Shown here: positions 1-6,100 of the stretch, piece after piece | How the letters are laid out: every line of letters begins with the position of its first letter | How positions within the stretch are numbered: the first letter of the stretch is position 1 | Assembly (NCBI GenBank): GCA_003151295.1 | Contig: PLXD01000651.1 | Location: 1,577-8,104, forward strand | Length of the DNA stretch: 6,528 nt | Source: Chitinophagaceae bacterium | Lineage (GTDB): Bacteria; Bacteroidota; Bacteroidia; Chitinophagales; Chitinophagaceae | Direction: 5' to 3' | Notes under the pieces: generated by a model | Seen by the model: only the letters and a program-made list of their open reading frames with translations | Told to the model about the DNA's origin: nothing | Database searches by the model: none | Made by a program: the position numbers and the translations under genes

Positions 1-125
1 AGAATCCGGGCATGATGTTCCTGATAGGTTTTGCCATCCCGGTGGCTTATGCCTATAGCATGGCTGTTGTGTTTTGGCTGAAGGGCGTCCAATCTATCAA
101 AAGTGTGAATGATATAAATGATTAG
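1..125 (+). CDS. C-terminal end of an unidentified membrane protein (partial)
   Basis: An open frame enters from the left edge (first full codon at base 3) and ends at the TAG at 123-125, giving about 40 residues. The visible part is a hydrophobic segment (MMFLIGFAIPVAYAYSMAVV followed by FWL) and then a short polar tail ending KSVNDIND. This reads as a last transmembrane helix plus a tail. There is no catalytic or family motif in the visible part, so I do not assign a function. The next gene on the same strand, a small SHOCT-domain membrane protein, starts 80 bases downstream, and the two could be co-transcribed. That the frame is coding is likely from its composition and clean end, but the gene start lies outside the window. 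Confidence 0.55.
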   Translation, partial: NPGMMFLIGFAIPVAYAYSMAVVFWLKGVQSIKSVNDIND

Positions 126-205
126 TGTAAAGATATAATGATTAATCGGGCAGAAACACACAGCTTTACAAGGCAGGCATTCGATTCATTGATAAAATAA
201 AAAGT

Positions 206-436
206 ATGATGTATACTGGTGGTTTTTGGGGAATGAACCTCATATGGTGGTTCATTTGGATGGGATTAATTTTTTGGATATTCGCAACTCCTTATAGCAT
301 TCCCGGCCAGCGTTATAAAAGGGATTCTGCTCTTGACATTTTGCGAAAGCGATTTGCTTCGGGGCAATTGACGATAGAAGAGTATAATGAAAAGAAAAAA
401 GTTCTTGAAAATGATTTAGGTAAAGATAAACTTTAG
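206..436 (+). CDS. Small membrane protein with C-terminal SHOCT domain
   Basis: This is a 76-residue protein. Residues about 8-28 form one very hydrophobic, tryptophan-rich segment (NLIWWFIWMGLIFWIFAT), a probable transmembrane helix. Residues about 42-71 match the SHOCT (short C-terminal) domain pattern: ALDILRKRFASGQLTIEEY followed by a lysine-rich helix ending KKVLEND. The family pattern is L-x-x-R-[YF]-A-x-G-x-[IL]-[ST]-x-E-E-[YF]. A membrane helix followed by SHOCT is the usual layout for such small proteins. The domain is thought to mediate oligomerisation or protein contacts, and no enzymatic role is implied. Two adjacent ATGs occur (206 and 209); the first is used here. There is no strong Shine-Dalgarno sequence, only an A-rich leader, as is common in Bacteroidota. 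The partner or substrate cannot be told from the sequence. Confidence 0.85.
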   Translation: MMYTGGFWGMNLIWWFIWMGLIFWIFATPYSIPGQRYKRDSALDILRKRFASGQLTIEEYNEKKKVLENDLGKDKL

Positions 437-622
437 TGTGCCTTTATTTTTATCCAAACATTTATAAGGAACCCGCAAAGCAGGAAGTAAGTCGGGGTGG
501 CGGCGGTAAGGATGGCCGGTAATGATATGTTAACTCTTAATAAATGGGTTACGGAGAAGATGGAAAGCCGATGGCATGGTTTTTTAATCAACATATATAT
601 CTCTTTACAAATGACCCCCATT

Positions 623-1954
623 ATGAAGGTTTCAAAATCGTTTCTCTTTGTCTTTCTTACGCTTGTCCAGGCCTTTGAAAGTTGCAATGTAAAAAAATTA
701 AGCAAGGGTTCTTACGAAGGATCAGTAAATACAAGCGGCTACCGGGCGGATCCTTTGCCAGCCCCCTATGCAACCGGCTCAGCAAAGAATTTCAGTAAGG
801 TGGAAGGCTGGAAAAATAATAAAACACCCATTGCTCCGGATGGCTTCTCCGTGGCTAAATTTGCGGAAGGACTTGATCATCCACGATGGATCTATGTGGC
901 GCCGAATGGCGATATATTCGTAGCCGAGTCGAATACGATTTTAAAAGGCATTTCAAAAATCGGCGCCGGGGTATCCCGGAAAATTAAGACACAGCATATA
1001 GGCAAAAGTGCTAACAGGGTCATCCTGTTCAGGGATCTGGATAAAAATGGAATTCCCGGAAAACGATATGTGTATATGGAAAATTTGAAGCAGCCTTTTG
1101 GCATGCTGGTCATTGGCCATAAATTCTATGTAGCCAATACGGATGCATTAATGGAATATGATTACAAACCAGGAGATACCTGTATTCGGGAAAGGGGGCG
1201 AAAAATTGCAGACCTGCCCGCCGGAAAGTATAACCGTCATTGGGCCAGGAATATTATTACCGATAAGGAGCAAGATAAGATCTTTATCGCCGTAGGGTCC
1301 GGGACCAATATTGCCGAAAAGGGGTTAAAAAATGAAATAAGAAGAGCGGATATCCTGGAGGTGAATATTGATGGGTCCGGAGAGCGTATTTATGCCAGCG
1401 GCCTGCGGAATCCCGCGGGAATGGCATGGGCACCCGGCACAAAAACCCTTTGGGCGGCTGTAAATGAAAGAGATGAACTGGGAGATGAACTGGTGCCCGA
1501 TTATTTAACGGGCATCCGGGAAAATGGATTTTATGGCTGGCCTTTTTCATATTTCGGACAGCATGAAGATCCCCGGATGAAAAACGAACAGCGTCCGGAC
1601 CTGGTTGAAAAGGCAATAGTCCCGGACGTGCCATTGGGCTCACATACAGCGTCGCTGGGACTTGTTTTTTATGAAAAAGAAGCCTTCCCTTCCAAATATC
1701 ATAATGGCGCTTTTATTACCCAGCATGGATCCTGGAATCGTTCTGTCCTGTCAGGGTATAAAGTAGTCTTCATTCCTTTTCGAAATGGAAAACCTTCCGG
1801 CAAGCCAGAGGACTTTTTAACCGGCTTTATAGATAATCTCTCAAAAAGTGAAGTATATGGACGGCCTGTCGGCATAGCCATACTGGAGGATGGATCAATG
1901 TTGGTTTCTGATGATACCAGTAATACCATTTGGCGCATTAAAGCAAATAACTAA
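623..1954 (+). CDS. Glucose/sorbosone dehydrogenase family protein, exported
   Basis: This is a protein of 443 residues if it starts at ATG 623. It resembles the PQQ-dependent sugar (glucose/sorbosone) dehydrogenase family, a six-bladed beta-propeller acting in the periplasm or on the cell surface. Blade-like repeats are visible: GLDHPRWIYVAPNGDIFVAE (from about residue 83), DLDKNG, NLKQPFGML, RHWARNI, GLRNPAGMAWAP (about 260), ENGFYGWPF, ITQHGSWNRS (about 366), and GRPVGIAILEDGSMLVSDD near the end. His206 in RHWARN and Arg262 in GLRNP are candidate catalytic or cofactor contacts by family analogy. The N-terminus has a basic-hydrophobic signal (KVSKSFLFVFLTLVQAF) followed by Cys21, so it may be a lipoprotein, although FESC is a weak lipobox. 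The frame stays open upstream to a GTG at 497, but starting at 623 puts the signal peptide at the N-terminus; ATG 611 is the alternative. PQQ dependence and the substrate are not proven by the sequence. Confidence 0.85.
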   Translation: MKVSKSFLFVFLTLVQAFESCNVKKLSKGSYEGSVNTSGYRADPLPAPYATGSAKNFSKVEGWKNNKTPIAPDGFSVAKFAEGLDHPRWIYVAPNGDIFVAESNTILKGISKIGAGVSRKIKTQHIGKSANRVILFRDLDKNGIPGKRYVYMENLKQPFGMLVIGHKFYVANTDALMEYDYKPGDTCIRERGRKIADLPAGKYNRHWARNIITDKEQDKIFIAVGSGTNIAEKGLKNEIRRADILEVNIDGSGERIYASGLRNPAGMAWAPGTKTLWAAVNERDELGDELVPDYLTGIRENGFYGWPFSYFGQHEDPRMKNEQRPDLVEKAIVPDVPLGSHTASLGLVFYEKEAFPSKYHNGAFITQHGSWNRSVLSGYKVVFIPFRNGKPSGKPEDFLTGFIDNLSKSEVYGRPVGIAILEDGSMLVSDDTSNTIWRIKANN

Positions 1955-2000
1955 GGACTTGGTGAAATGCTGCGCATAAACCATTCCATCATTGGCTTGC

Positions 2001-2735
2001 TCAACGGTTCGTCCCCCTCCGCTGGAATCTCTTTCCCCACTGTATCAGGTGCGGTCTCAAATTTGGATTTCCCTGGAAATAGAGCGTTGGTGTGAGCGGT
2101 CGCCTGAAAGGAATCATTTCCGAATAAGCCGCCCGTTCGATCCTTCTACCCGCCCGCAGGATCAGTTCGTTCCCGGCATTTAATTTATACGCCAAAAAGC
2201 TGGTGGGGAATAGCTGCAGATAATGCTGGATCAATGATTCGTCGGTCAATATGTCTTTTCCCCTGGTCGTCGTCTCTTCCGCACGAAGACCTGCCTGCGC
2301 CGTTAATGCTTTATACGACCGGTTATAATCCACGTAAGCGGCAGGGATGATCAAGAACAAATTATAATGATCATTTTTATAACTCAAGGTTACACCGCTG
2401 TTGTATTTCCCATAATGGCCTTCCCCCAGGCTACCGTTCACGCTGCCGTTGAAACCTGCTTTATGGTTCTTCTTTCTTACAATATTGATGATTCCACTCG
2501 TACCCGACGCATCATACTTAGCCGGGGGATTGGTCATGATCTCGATCCTTTGAATGGAGGAAGCCGGCATCCCGCTTAACAGGGTGGCCAGGTCTGTCGC
2601 AGATAAATAGGTCGGCTTCCCGTCCATGTAGACATTCACTCCGATTTCCCATTGATGGTCACCCATTATAGCGTAGCTGCTACGATCTCTACCAGGAAAG
2701 GAGCAAGAACGATCACAATAGATGAAACCACACAT
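2001..2735 (-). pseudogene. Outer membrane beta-barrel (TonB-receptor-like) relic with internal deletion
   Basis: The 244-codon frame contains two stretches typical of Bacteroidota outer-membrane beta-barrel family receptors. Codons about 31-130 match the plug and first barrel strands (VNVYMDGKPTYLSATDLATL; IEIMTNPPAKYDASGTSGII; GFNGSVNGSLGEGHYGKYN). Codons about 131-230 match late barrel strands (AAYVDYNRS, QAGLRAEETTTRG, HYLQLFPTSFLAYKLN, YFQGNPNLRP). In intact relatives (roughly 800 residues) these parts are separated by a few hundred residues, so most of the barrel has been deleted in frame near base 2346. The N-terminal signal, carboxypeptidase-like domain and C-terminal strands are also missing: the first 20 or so codons and the tail (QWGKRFQRRGTNR) do not resemble the family. 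It cannot form a barrel. The family identity is confident from motif memory; the deletion size is an estimate. Confidence 0.8.
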
Positions 2736-2837
2736 ACATTATATCTGCCCACTGCAGAATTCGATGCCAATACCCGAATGGTCAAAGGCCAAAAATGATC
2801 CCGGGGACTTTCCAGATACTGGTTGTAAACTAGTTGT

Positions 2838-2909
2838 TGCATTTAGGTAATGGGGGATACCTCCCATTACCACATATAGCTGTAATAAATTGATCACTTT
2901 TTCGATTAT
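2838..2909 (-). pseudogene. Fragment of an AAA-type ATPase gene
   Basis: On the minus strand this stretch reads IIEKVINLLQLYVVMGGIPH followed by YLNA. The string LLQLYVVMGGIPHYLN closely resembles a conserved segment (LQLYMVMGGIPHYL) found downstream of the nucleotide-binding part in a family of bacterial and archaeal AAA-type ATPases (the archaeal-ATPase/DUF234-like group). Neither the Walker A region upstream nor the nuclease-like C-terminal part is present on either side, so only about 24 codons survive. The frame continues for a further 33 codons after this point, but those residues do not resemble the family. The same bases form a strong palindrome (2846-2871). The identification rests on one short motif. 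Confidence 0.5.
2846..2871. repeat. 26-bp near-perfect palindrome (hairpin)
   Basis: GGTAATGGG (2846-2854) is the exact reverse complement of CCCATTACC (2863-2871). Inside it, 2856 pairs with 2861 and 2855/2862 would be a G-T wobble, leaving a four-base loop (ATAC). The potential stem is therefore 11 pairs. There is no T-run on either side, so it is not a standard terminator. It overlaps the codons for VMGGIPHYL of the ATPase fragment, so part of the symmetry may come from the old coding sequence. Confidence 0.8.
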
Positions 2910-2934
2910 CCGGGATGCGGCAGAACCGCAGATC

Positions 2935-2976
2935 TCACCAGCTTTGCTTGTATTCGATATTTTGACTTTCTGCCAT
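2935..2976 (-). pseudogene. 5' remnant of an AlbA_2/Schlafen-type ATP-binding gene
   Basis: Starting at the minus-strand ATG at 2976-2974, the sequence reads MAESQNIEYKQSW and then TGA (2937-2935). This is nearly the exact N-terminus of Bacteroidota AlbA_2-domain proteins (putative ATP-binding regulators), which normally continue with a charged linker and an ICGFANA-type motif. In a neighbouring frame just after the stop the reading is EICGSAAS, which could be a degraded, frame-shifted version of that motif with a few codons lost. This is a dead gene start, followed directly by the ATPase fragment. The 13-residue match is striking but short, so confidence is moderate. Confidence 0.5.
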
Positions 2977-2995
2977 GGCGCGCTGATTTGATTTT

Positions 2996-4078
2996 TCAAA
3001 ACAATCTCCCCTGCTCGCCCGGCCTCATGAACTTTGTCGTATCCAGCTCCCAACGTTCAGCATTCAGTCCGTACTTCTTCGTATACCGTGCATATTGCTG
3101 GGCCACGAGTTGCGCAATATTACCCTCCCCCCGCATGCGTACCCCCCATCGGCTGTCATTGACTTGGCCGTCATGGCTGGCTTCGATGAGATGCCATACT
3201 TTGTCGGCGCGGTCGGGAAAGTTCTTGTAGAGCCAGTCGTGGAAGATCAGCTTAATGGCTCCGTTGAGACGGATAAAAGTATAAGCGGAGAAAGTAGCTC
3301 CATTCTCGTAAGCCGCTTTCATGATACGTTGCATCTCATGTTCGTTGAGACCGGGGATCATGGGACCCAGCATGACACCCATACGTACGCCGGCGTCACT
3401 GAGCTCTTTGATCACCCGTAATCTTTGTTTCGCTGTAGTAGTTCGCGGTTCCATGACCTGCCTGAGATCTTCCTCGAAAGAGGTGATGGAGACCAATATG
3501 GACACCAGCTTTTTGGCTCCCATTTTGGCAAGCAGGTCCTTATCCCGCAGGATGGCTGCATTCTTCGTGATCATGCCGACGGGCTGGTTGAACTCATTGC
3601 ATACTTCCAGCAACTGCCGGGTGATGCCGAACTTCCGCTCGGCAGGCTGGTAGCAGTCTGTATTGCCGCTGAGGGAAATGGGCAGGCATTGCCATTTCGG
3701 GTTCATCAGGAATTTCCGAAGCAACTGCGGAGCGTTCTTTTTGACGATGATCTTTCTCTCGAAGTCGAGGCCGGCACTATAGCCCAAATATTCATGGGAA
3801 TTTCTCGCATAGCAATAGATGCAGCCATGTTCGCAACCCTGGTAGGGGTTCATGCTATACCACATGCCCACATCCGGACTATCCACTTTATTGACGATCC
3901 CCTTCGCCTCCTGTATAATGTATTGCGTCGCCACATCCGGATCTATCCATTCGTCAATTCCTTCGACGTGCTCTTTTACGATTTCATGCTTCAGGAAACG
4001 GTTCTTCGTGTTGAATTGAGCGCCACGTCCTTTATGATATTGGACAAGAGATTCCTCATCCCCGTTTTGTTCAGGCAT
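2996..4078 (-). CDS. PA0069-family radical SAM protein (spore-photoproduct-lyase-like)
   Basis: This 360-residue protein has the radical-SAM iron-sulfur motif C82-x3-C86-x2-C89 inside NPYQGCEHGCIYCYARNSHE, with YLGYSAGLDFE directly after it. This arrangement is characteristic of the PA0069-type branch of COG1533 (SplB-related). Other family landmarks are SGNTDCYQPAE (about 138), TRQLLEVC, MITKNAAILRD, SITSFEEDLRQVMEPR and GPMIPGLNE. The early stretch KGRGAQFNTKNRF (about 17-29) is also typical. The enzyme is expected to hold a [4Fe-4S] cluster and cleave S-adenosylmethionine to a radical. The substrate is unknown; kinship with spore photoproduct lyase makes nucleic acid a possibility but does not prove it. 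Length and both ends look complete. It lies 66 bases downstream of a 2H phosphoesterase gene on the same strand, so co-transcription is plausible. Its 3' end abuts the pseudogene debris. Confidence 0.9.
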   Translation of the reverse strand: MPEQNGDEESLVQYHKGRGAQFNTKNRFLKHEIVKEHVEGIDEWIDPDVATQYIIQEAKGIVNKVDSPDVGMWYSMNPYQGCEHGCIYCYARNSHEYLGYSAGLDFERKIIVKKNAPQLLRKFLMNPKWQCLPISLSGNTDCYQPAERKFGITRQLLEVCNEFNQPVGMITKNAAILRDKDLLAKMGAKKLVSILVSITSFEEDLRQVMEPRTTTAKQRLRVIKELSDAGVRMGVMLGPMIPGLNEHEMQRIMKAAYENGATFSAYTFIRLNGAIKLIFHDWLYKNFPDRADKVWHLIEASHDGQVNDSRWGVRMRGEGNIAQLVAQQYARYTKKYGLNAERWELDTTKFMRPGEQGRLF

Positions 4079-4144
4079 ATAATAATTTTTTCAGCGGTAA
4101 ACACAGGCCCTCAGGATACCCGTGCCCTTAAATAACCCCTATCA

Positions 4145-4810
4145 TTAAAACAATAGCTCTCCCTGTCTCGTCGCTACAGGCAGGTTCATAAATTCAAAGC
4201 GCTGCGCGATCTGCCAGGCCTTGTTCCCTTCCTTTCGCTTCAGCAGCAACATACTATCGGCAATGAAACGTCCGGTAAAGGACTTGTTGCTGTATTCCAG
4301 CCATCCCTTCTCATACTGCCAGGGCAGGAGCTTACGGGCGATGGTGAGATGCGGCTCGTCGATAAAATGAGGCTTATTATCCTTATCCAGTTTCATGAGA
4401 CGCTGGATCTCCCGCACCTCCTTGACCAGGTTGCGTATGGGCATCTTGCTGATGACATTGATAAATATCGTGTGCGAGGGGAAGCTGCCAAAATCTTTCA
4501 GCTCCACTTTAAAAGGGCAATAGCCCATGGCAATCGTTTTCAGCCTGCTGACAATGCGCTCTTCCATCATGTCCAGTTGTGTGAATTTCACGATCGTCAC
4601 ATGCGGTTTGCCCCAGGTTGCAGTAGGAGCCTTGTAGGCATCATAGAAAGCCGTCTTGACCTGCATGATCTTATTGCGTAATTCTTCATGCGGATTCAAC
4701 ACCAATAAATACTCACTGCTTTCCAATTGCTTTTTAAAGCTGTCATGGAGACTTACCGGAAACTCCCTGAGCCTGCGGCCCGGCATGGTTTGAGAGAGAG
4801 TCTTTTTCAT
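4145..4810 (-). CDS. 2'-5' RNA ligase / 2H phosphoesterase family protein (both motifs intact)
   Basis: This 221-residue protein carries the two His-x-Thr signatures of the 2H phosphoesterase superfamily: KPHVTIVKF (His70, Thr72) and EPHLTIARKL (His154, Thr156). They are spaced as in a two-lobed fold in which the histidines face one pocket. Members hydrolyse or join 2',5'- or 2',3'-cyclic phosphate bonds in RNA or small nucleotides. The actual substrate here cannot be inferred. Other features are the first strand EYLLVLNPHEELRN (about 33-46) and a central GSFPSHTIFINV strand. The N-terminal ~30 residues (basic, MKKTLSQTMPGRRL) precede the domain and look unstructured. It is a clear paralogue of the gene at 4928-5554, sharing EYLLV, KPH[VI]T, GFP/SFP-x-HTI and LLLKR. 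The start ATG 4810 follows an A-rich leader with no clear Shine-Dalgarno. Confidence 0.88.
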   Translation of the reverse strand: MKKTLSQTMPGRRLREFPVSLHDSFKKQLESSEYLLVLNPHEELRNKIMQVKTAFYDAYKAPTATWGKPHVTIVKFTQLDMMEERIVSRLKTIAMGYCPFKVELKDFGSFPSHTIFINVISKMPIRNLVKEVREIQRLMKLDKDNKPHFIDEPHLTIARKLLPWQYEKGWLEYSNKSFTGRFIADSMLLLKRKEGNKAWQIAQRFEFMNLPVATRQGELLF

Positions 4811-4868
4811 TTGTTTTCTTTTTAAATGGTTTCTGATGGTTATACGGCACTGTCTTTAGAGGTAGAGT

Positions 4869-4920
4869 CCCGTTTAAAGCAATAGGCCCTGTTTAAATAA
4901 GCAGGTTCCCGTTTGTCGGG
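4869..4920. repeat. Three imperfect CCC(T)GTTT repeats in the spacer between the 2H genes
   Basis: The 117-base spacer between the two 2H genes contains CCCGTTTAAAGC at 4869, CCCTGTTTAAATAAGC at 4887 and CCCGTTTGTCGGG at 4908, at intervals of 18 and 21 bases. The third unit can also fold (CCCG, loop TTTGT, CGGG) directly beyond the stop of the upstream gene, and the second is flanked by CCTG/CAGG. They may be a decayed short repeat or a processing/termination element. The match is imperfect and chance is not excluded. Confidence 0.35.
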
Positions 4921-4927
4921 GCAACCT

Positions 4928-5554
4928 TCATTGCCCGGGTGTAAAGTGAAAGATATTCACCGTCTTGCAGGCGTCGAATGCATGCTCCCTTTTCAACAAT
5001 ACCAGCTCGCTGACCCGAAAGGAATCATGAAAGTCCTTCCGGGAATAATCGGGCATGGCCCTGCTGTACACATGCTCGGTCAGGCTACCTGCGATACTCA
5101 GGTAAGGATTGCTGATCAGTTCTGCAGGCGGCCAGCCCGAGGACCTGATAAAATCATCGATGGCCGCCAGTTGATCCGCCAGTTGCCGGAAAGGCTGGGG
5201 GTCCTGAACCCGCAGGTAAATGGTATGGGGAGGAAACCCGCTGTAATTGTTGAGCGTCACTTCAAAACTTTTTTGCAGGCTGCAGATGCGCTGTATCCAT
5301 CGGATCAGGGTGTCCTCCATGGCTTCCCCGGCCTGGAAACTCCCTACTGTAATATGAGGCTTGTTACGAACGGTGGCCGACAGGCCATAGTCCTGCGAGA
5401 ATTGCTGCTGCTCATCCAACAGTTTGTCGCGCATATCGCCGTCGGGATAAACGACGAGCAGGTATTCGACCCGTCGTGATCTCCCGGACCTTTCCCCGGA
5501 AACAGCCTGGGGGGGAGAAATGAATAATGGTGATTTTACCAGCCCGGTATCCAT
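4928..5554 (-). CDS. 2H phosphoesterase family protein with degenerate second motif
   Basis: This 208-residue paralogue of the 4145-4810 product shares with it EYLLVVYPDGDMRDK (from residue 30), the first signature KPHITVGSF (His67, Thr69), the central strand SGFPPHTIYLRV and a final SELVLLKRE. At the second signature, where the neighbour has EPHLTIA, it reads NPYLSIA. Tyr151 and Ser153 thus replace the His and Thr, directly from TAC and AGT codons. The family mechanism uses both histidines, so it is probably catalytically impaired or altered; it could act as a binding or regulatory partner of the intact paralogue. The frame is otherwise clean, with no stop or shift, which argues against simple decay. 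The gene is divergent from umuD across a 111-base spacer and is probably first in a minus-strand operon with the second 2H gene and the radical SAM gene. Confidence 0.85.
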   Translation of the reverse strand: MDTGLVKSPLFISPPQAVSGERSGRSRRVEYLLVVYPDGDMRDKLLDEQQQFSQDYGLSATVRNKPHITVGSFQAGEAMEDTLIRWIQRICSLQKSFEVTLNNYSGFPPHTIYLRVQDPQPFRQLADQLAAIDDFIRSSGWPPAELISNPYLSIAGSLTEHVYSRAMPDYSRKDFHDSFRVSELVLLKREHAFDACKTVNIFHFTPGQ

Positions 5555-5592
5555 AAAAATAATTTTAACTGATCAATAGTTTAGCATAAATT

Positions 5593-5609
5593 TACTAAAT
5601 ATATTAGTA
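5593..5609. promoter_or_regulatory. Candidate operator in the umuD / 2H divergent spacer
   Basis: TACTAA (5593-5598), five bases ATATA, then TTAGTA (5604-5609) form an inverted repeat with perfect 6-bp arms. It sits between the divergent starts at 5554 and 5666, where a shared regulator of both transcripts would bind. A dyad of this size is consistent with a dimeric repressor such as LexA, but it does not match the E. coli (CTGT-N8-ACAG) or Bacillus (GAAC-N4-GTTC) SOS boxes. The surrounding DNA is very AT-rich, which raises the chance of coincidental symmetry. Confidence 0.4.
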
Positions 5610-5652
5610 TATAAAAAATAATTTTTTCCTCCCCGGAGGCTCTTATAACATT

Positions 5653-5664
5653 TAAAATATTTTA
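5653..5664. promoter_or_regulatory. 12-bp AT palindrome just before umuD
   Basis: TAAAATATTTTA is a perfect 12-bp palindrome ending two bases before the umuD ATG. It could be a second regulator site or simply AT-rich leader sequence. No Shine-Dalgarno sequence is present here. It is composed only of A and T, so the evidence for function is weak. Confidence 0.25.
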
Positions 5665-5665
5665 C

Positions 5666-6100
5666 ATGGAGATCGAAGAATTTCAAAACATGCATTATAA
5701 AGGCAGCAAGCGCTTTACCCAATGGGAGATCCCAACCGCCAATGCGACCGGTTTCGGCGCCGCGGCCGACGATTATATGGAAAGGGGCATCGATCTGAAC
5801 GAACAGCTGATCCGCAATAAGCCTGCTACTTTTTTCATGCGGGTCAGCGGGGATTCCATGACGGGGGCCGGCATTTTCAATGGCGACACGGTGATCGTGG
5901 ACCGTTCCATCAAAGCTGTGAATGGCAAAGTAGTGATCGCAGTCCTCAATGGGGAAATGCTGATCCGACGTTTCGAAAAAAACTTTTCCCGGATCCGGCT
6001 GGTGCCGGAGACACCGCGCCTGTCCCCTATCGATGTCGACCTCTCCGGAGCGGAGTTTTCGATCTGGGGGGTGGTGACTTATGTGATCCATAGTCTATAG
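5666..6100 (+). CDS. umuD: UmuD-like subunit of DNA polymerase V (LexA/S24 peptidase fold)
   Basis: This 144-residue protein has the length and layout of UmuD: a short N-terminal arm, then the S24 peptidase domain. The arm holds the predicted self-cleavage region ATGFGAAADDYMERGIDLNE (from residue 27), matching CGFPSPAADY of E. coli UmuD, so the scissile bond would be Thr28-Gly29. The catalytic serine is Ser64 in RVSGDSMTGAGIFNGD, followed by TVIVDRSIKAVNGKVVIAV. By alignment with GEFTVKKL of E. coli (catalytic Lys97), the equivalent stretch is GEMLIRRF, with Arg101 in place of the lysine. The end (SIWGVVTYVIHSL) matches the family. In E. coli, RecA-stimulated cleavage yields UmuD', which joins UmuC for error-prone lesion bypass. 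The gene lies 57 bases ahead of umuC on the same strand, the classical pairing. The alternative ATG (Met9) would shorten the arm; 5666 is preferred. Confidence 0.9.
   Translation: MEIEEFQNMHYKGSKRFTQWEIPTANATGFGAAADDYMERGIDLNEQLIRNKPATFFMRVSGDSMTGAGIFNGDTVIVDRSIKAVNGKVVIAVLNGEMLIRRFEKNFSRIRLVPETPRLSPIDVDLSGAEFSIWGVVTYVIHSL

Noticed and set aside
497..622. Upstream extension of the dehydrogenase gene to the GTG at 497
   Set aside because: The extra 42 residues would bury the signal peptide and do not resemble the family; the start at ATG 623 places the export signal at the N-terminus.
1951..2090. Minus-strand frame reading SKPMMEWFMRSISPSP and ending at the dehydrogenase stop
   Set aside because: It looks somewhat protein-like and might be a fourth gene fragment, but I recognise no family in it and it has no start of its own.
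3425..4135. Long plus-strand open frame (236 codons) opposite the radical SAM gene
   Set aside because: It is antisense to a clear family member with its iron-sulfur motif; its own translation shows no family features.
4913..5479. Plus-strand open frame (188 codons) opposite the degenerate 2H gene
   Set aside because: A shadow frame: the minus-strand reading has clear homology to its neighbour, this one has none.
5573..6091. Minus-strand open frame (172 codons) opposite umuD
   Set aside because: The plus-strand UmuD match is decisive; this frame is a composition shadow.
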